From Halichoerus grypus (taxonomy: Eukaryota > Chordata > Mammalia > Carnivora > Phocidae): a DNA stretch of 64,000 bases. The notes below the pieces were generated by a model. That model had not been told where the DNA came from, ran no database searches, and saw only the letters and a list, made by a program, of their open reading frames with translations. Where the stretch lies: assembly GCF_964656455.1 (NCBI RefSeq), contig NC_135726.1:8442001-8506000 (forward strand). Direction: 5' to 3'. The translations under genes and the position numbers were made by a program. Within the stretch, counting starts at the first letter, position 1. Each line of letters opens with the position of its first letter. This document shows positions 61,516 through 64,000 of the stretch, piece by piece.

Positions 61516-62334
61516 CCTATACTTTGACTTCTATTTTCTACCTGGGTTTCCAGAAGATATTTAGTACCATGAGATTCCACCCTGCAGTTATTTTTTAAAG
61601 GCTGACCCTCTTACAGCTGAATTCTTGTTGCCTATTCCCCTTTCTTGAGGTTTTGAATGTCCTGACGCTATTCCCAGGCTTGGGAAAAGCTTACCACCAT
61701 GAGAATGACAGCTGGTAAACCAGGGGTATTCTTAGCAACAGTAAACAAGTACTCATTTTGCTGAAGGAAAAACACAACAGAATCTTAAATGGTTTTACAG
61801 AGAGACGAGGATGAAGAGGAGATCTCAAAATTAAACATTTGTTTGTGGAAATGTGTGTCATTGAAAGGTTGACTTGGCAGAGGAGATCAGGTGACAATTA
61901 TTGAAAGTCATTAAATCCTAACAGGTCAAATCTGCACAGACCAATGAGCATTTAAACTGAGTCCAGGTATTGTCCTGAAAAGCACTGTTTCAATGTTCTT
62001 GGAAACTGCACATGCTGAGTAATTTTGAGGGAATATGCACCTCGCCAAAATTTCATGGTTCTCAGAAACTTCTCCCCTGTGAGATAACTGGCCTCTGGGT
62101 ATATGGCATCATTTTGAAGACAGTGAAATAAAGACATTTTGGTCCTGACCAATCCAACCTAGATCAGCCAGCTCCCAGCCAATCCACAGATGTATGAGTG
62201 AGCCCCGCTGAAATCCAGTCACCACACCCCTCCCCACCAAAGATGCAGTAGACTCTCAGAGCCTATAACATGTCTAAGAGGAGAGCTGGGGCTCCTGATC
62301 ACAAAGTGTAATGAAGAGGCCACCCACCAATAAG
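61516..62334. other. unique sequence
   Basis: No recognised repeat or gene. Confidence 0.5.
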
Positions 62335-62420
62335 TCATTCCTTTAATAGATATGTGCCAAGCTGAATATCCATTCCAGGCACTATGCTAGGCTCTGGAAG
62401 TGCAGCGTAAACATTACAGT
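62335..62420 (-). mobile_element. L2 LINE 3' end, antisense (short)
   Basis: CCATTCCAGGCACTATGCTA, GGCTCTGGAAGTGCAGCGTA. Confidence 0.55.
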
Positions 62421-62479
62421 TGTTACGTTGTACTGCATAGTTCCACCATAGGTCGTAGGCTTCTACCCTCCAGGTATTT

Positions 62480-62830
62480 GTTATGTTCATCCCCTTGCTC
62501 ACATGCCCGCCCAGGTAGCCAACTCCTAATCACCCTCTGTAGCCCGCCTTGGATCTCCTCTCTATTTTGAAGTCTGGCCCCAGCAACCCCACGCAGAATT
62601 AACCATCCCTTCCTTTGTATCTCTATATACTTTATCAGACCTCCACCTAAGCACCAATCTCACTGTATTATAATTATTTTACTATGTCTCCTGCACTGAG
62701 CTGAGAGATTCTCAAGAGCAGGGACTCCCTCGCCCCACCTCCCTTTCCCCTCTTGTTCATCTGTGTATCCCTAATGTCTTATCTTGAGTTAGGAACTTCC
62801 TAAATGATTTTTAAGTTAATAGATGTCCAG
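62480..62830 (+). mobile_element. L2 LINE 3' region
   Basis: CTCCTAATCACCCTCTGTAG, GAGAGATTCTCAAGAGCAGG, GACTCCCTCGCCCCACCTCC, GTTCATCTGTGTATCCCTAA. Confidence 0.65.
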
Positions 62831-63424
62831 ATAAACTCCATTTGCCCCCTCTTCTTTCCTGCATGTTTGGTCCCTTTTAGAAGTCCAAACTGGGCATTAA
62901 TGGAAGGTGTAGGGCAGTTCCTGAAGACAGAATGAGTTTTCAGATGAACCACAAAGTCCCTACACCAGGCTAATAACATTAGCGGTTGGATGGTTACTCA
63001 TGAAAGGTAGTTGGAGCAGGGAATCATAAAAACAGACCCACCGGTATATAACAAACAGTGTGCTTTAACTTAAAACATGCAAGCGCAGGCACACTCTCAC
63101 TGGTCTCTTTTGTAAGAACAAGGTGCTTGAGCAGACTGTGATGGAGAACCACAGGTTCCCATGGCATGAACCACACCCATAATGCATCATCTGTAACTTG
63201 GGATTTCACGTCTTTAAGGAGAACCTAAAGTCATGCAGTCTCGAATTTTATCAGTGGTTTGAATAGTCTTACTGTATCTAACTGGACCACTTCATCTGCC
63301 TTTGATAAGTCTTCTAGAGCATTCTATGCCTTTTCACCATGCCAACTGCTTTTTATGCCCATAGTTCATCCAAACTCTCTAAAATTCTGTTTCCTTGCTA
63401 TAAGACTATGTCTAAGGATGACTA
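62831..63424. other. unique sequence
   Basis: No recognised repeat or gene. Confidence 0.5.
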
Positions 63425-63590
63425 ATAAGTAGCCATCATGTGCTGAGAGCTCCCCATGCACTGGGTGCTAAGTCAACCCTTGAAATTAAGGATCTCGATG
63501 TAATCCTCCCAACAAACAATGTCATTGAGCCTAGTGCTGTTGTCTCCCCGTGGAAAGTGGAGAGACCTCATGTTGCAAGGCATCAGAGAG
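63425..63590 (-). mobile_element. MIR SINE, antisense (degenerate)
   Basis: AGCCATCATGTGCTGAGAGC, GATGTAATCCTCCCAACAAA, GTGCTGTTGTCTCCCCGTGG. Confidence 0.5.
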
Positions 63591-63654
63591 GATTAATTGG
63601 AGTGATAGTTTTAGTAAAGAGCCTGGAAAGCAGAGGTCACAAGACGCTACCCTC

Positions 63655-63885
63655 CAAAACAAGCCCATATTATAGGCCACTTACGTTCAAGGCGCTAGTC
63701 TCGATGCTTAAATCAGATGAATTCACTGAATTCTCACAGTGACTTCTGTGGTGTGAGCACTGTTCATATCACCATTTCACAGATGGGGAAACTGAGACAC
63801 AGGGTCATAGGTAGGAAGCGGCCCCCAAGTCCAGCCGGGATTATAAACCCAGGGCTTTAACTCCAGAGTCTGCCATCCTAATTGG
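63655..63885 (-). mobile_element. MIR SINE, antisense, near full length
   Basis: CACTGAATTCTCACAGTGAC, ATCACCATTTCACAGATGGG, GAAACTGAGACACAGGGTCA, TATAAACCCAGGGCTTTAAC. Confidence 0.8.
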
Positions 63886-64000
63886 AATCATCTGCAAATA
63901 GGGTTACCAACCAACCCCTATCATGCAGAATTTTGGAAAAGATTAAGTAAAATAGTGATTATTTCAGTGAAATGCTTGTCACCCGGTAGTTACAGGACAA
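63886..64000. other. unclassified end of window
   Basis: AAGATTAAGTAAAATAGTGA near 63940 could be a sense MIR tail; too short to call. Confidence 0.3.

Overview
This window is nuclear, non-coding DNA of a carnivoran mammal. Four tRNA-Lys-derived SINEC (CAN-SINE) copies at 8459, 8831, 19548 and 57149 begin with GGGGCACCTGGGTGGCT-type heads and end in AAATAAATAAAATCTT tails. The youngest two carry the CACTCCCCCTGCTTGTGTTC body that I associate with bears, giant panda and pinnipeds rather than dogs, cats or weasels, so I favour an ursid or pinniped. The rest of the repeat content is what any eutherian intergenic or intronic region holds: L2, MIR, hAT-Charlie/MER5, MLT1 LTRs, old L1 ends and a CR1/L3-like remnant.

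I found no protein-coding exon, tRNA, rRNA, processed pseudogene or recognisable ncRNA gene that I could defend. The longest open frames (194 to 248 codons) lie in unique GC-rich or repeat-derived DNA. They resemble no family I know and overlap open frames on the other strand. The window could be intergenic or sit inside a very large intron; the sequence alone does not tell me which, and I do not recognise the locus.

Layout: 0-9.7 kb is ordinary repeat-bearing DNA, with a long polypyrimidine tract (1991-2143), an L1 3' end with an internal triplication (4550-5408), and a SINEC inserted into a palindromic DNA transposon (8778-9149). From 9.75 to about 14.8 kb I see almost no transposons, and this stretch holds the strongest candidate conserved regulatory block (11.32-12.64 kb). 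14.8-23 kb is dense in MIR, L2 and hAT copies, including two nested insertions. 23-31 kb has candidate conserved elements (23.9 and 30.75 kb), an orphan CpG-rich island (25.42-25.88 kb) and a sense MLT1 LTR. 31-37.4 kb is repeat-rich, with an antisense MLT1 LTR. 37.7-41 kb holds three AT-rich candidate conserved elements. 41-57 kb is dominated by L2, including an LTR nested in L2 at 53.4-54.4 kb. 57-64 kb has an AT-rich octamer-bearing block (58.45-59.09 kb) and more MIR/L2, including a MIR split by a later insertion (60.9-61.5 kb).

Nothing here amounts to a new gene system. The material worth following is regulatory (transposon-poor, homeodomain/GATA/octamer-motif-rich blocks and an orphan CpG island) and historical (clean nested transposon insertions). 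Repeat names come from memory of consensus sequences; boundaries are good to roughly 10-30 bases unless target-site duplications are quoted. Conservation is inferred from composition only, with no alignment made.
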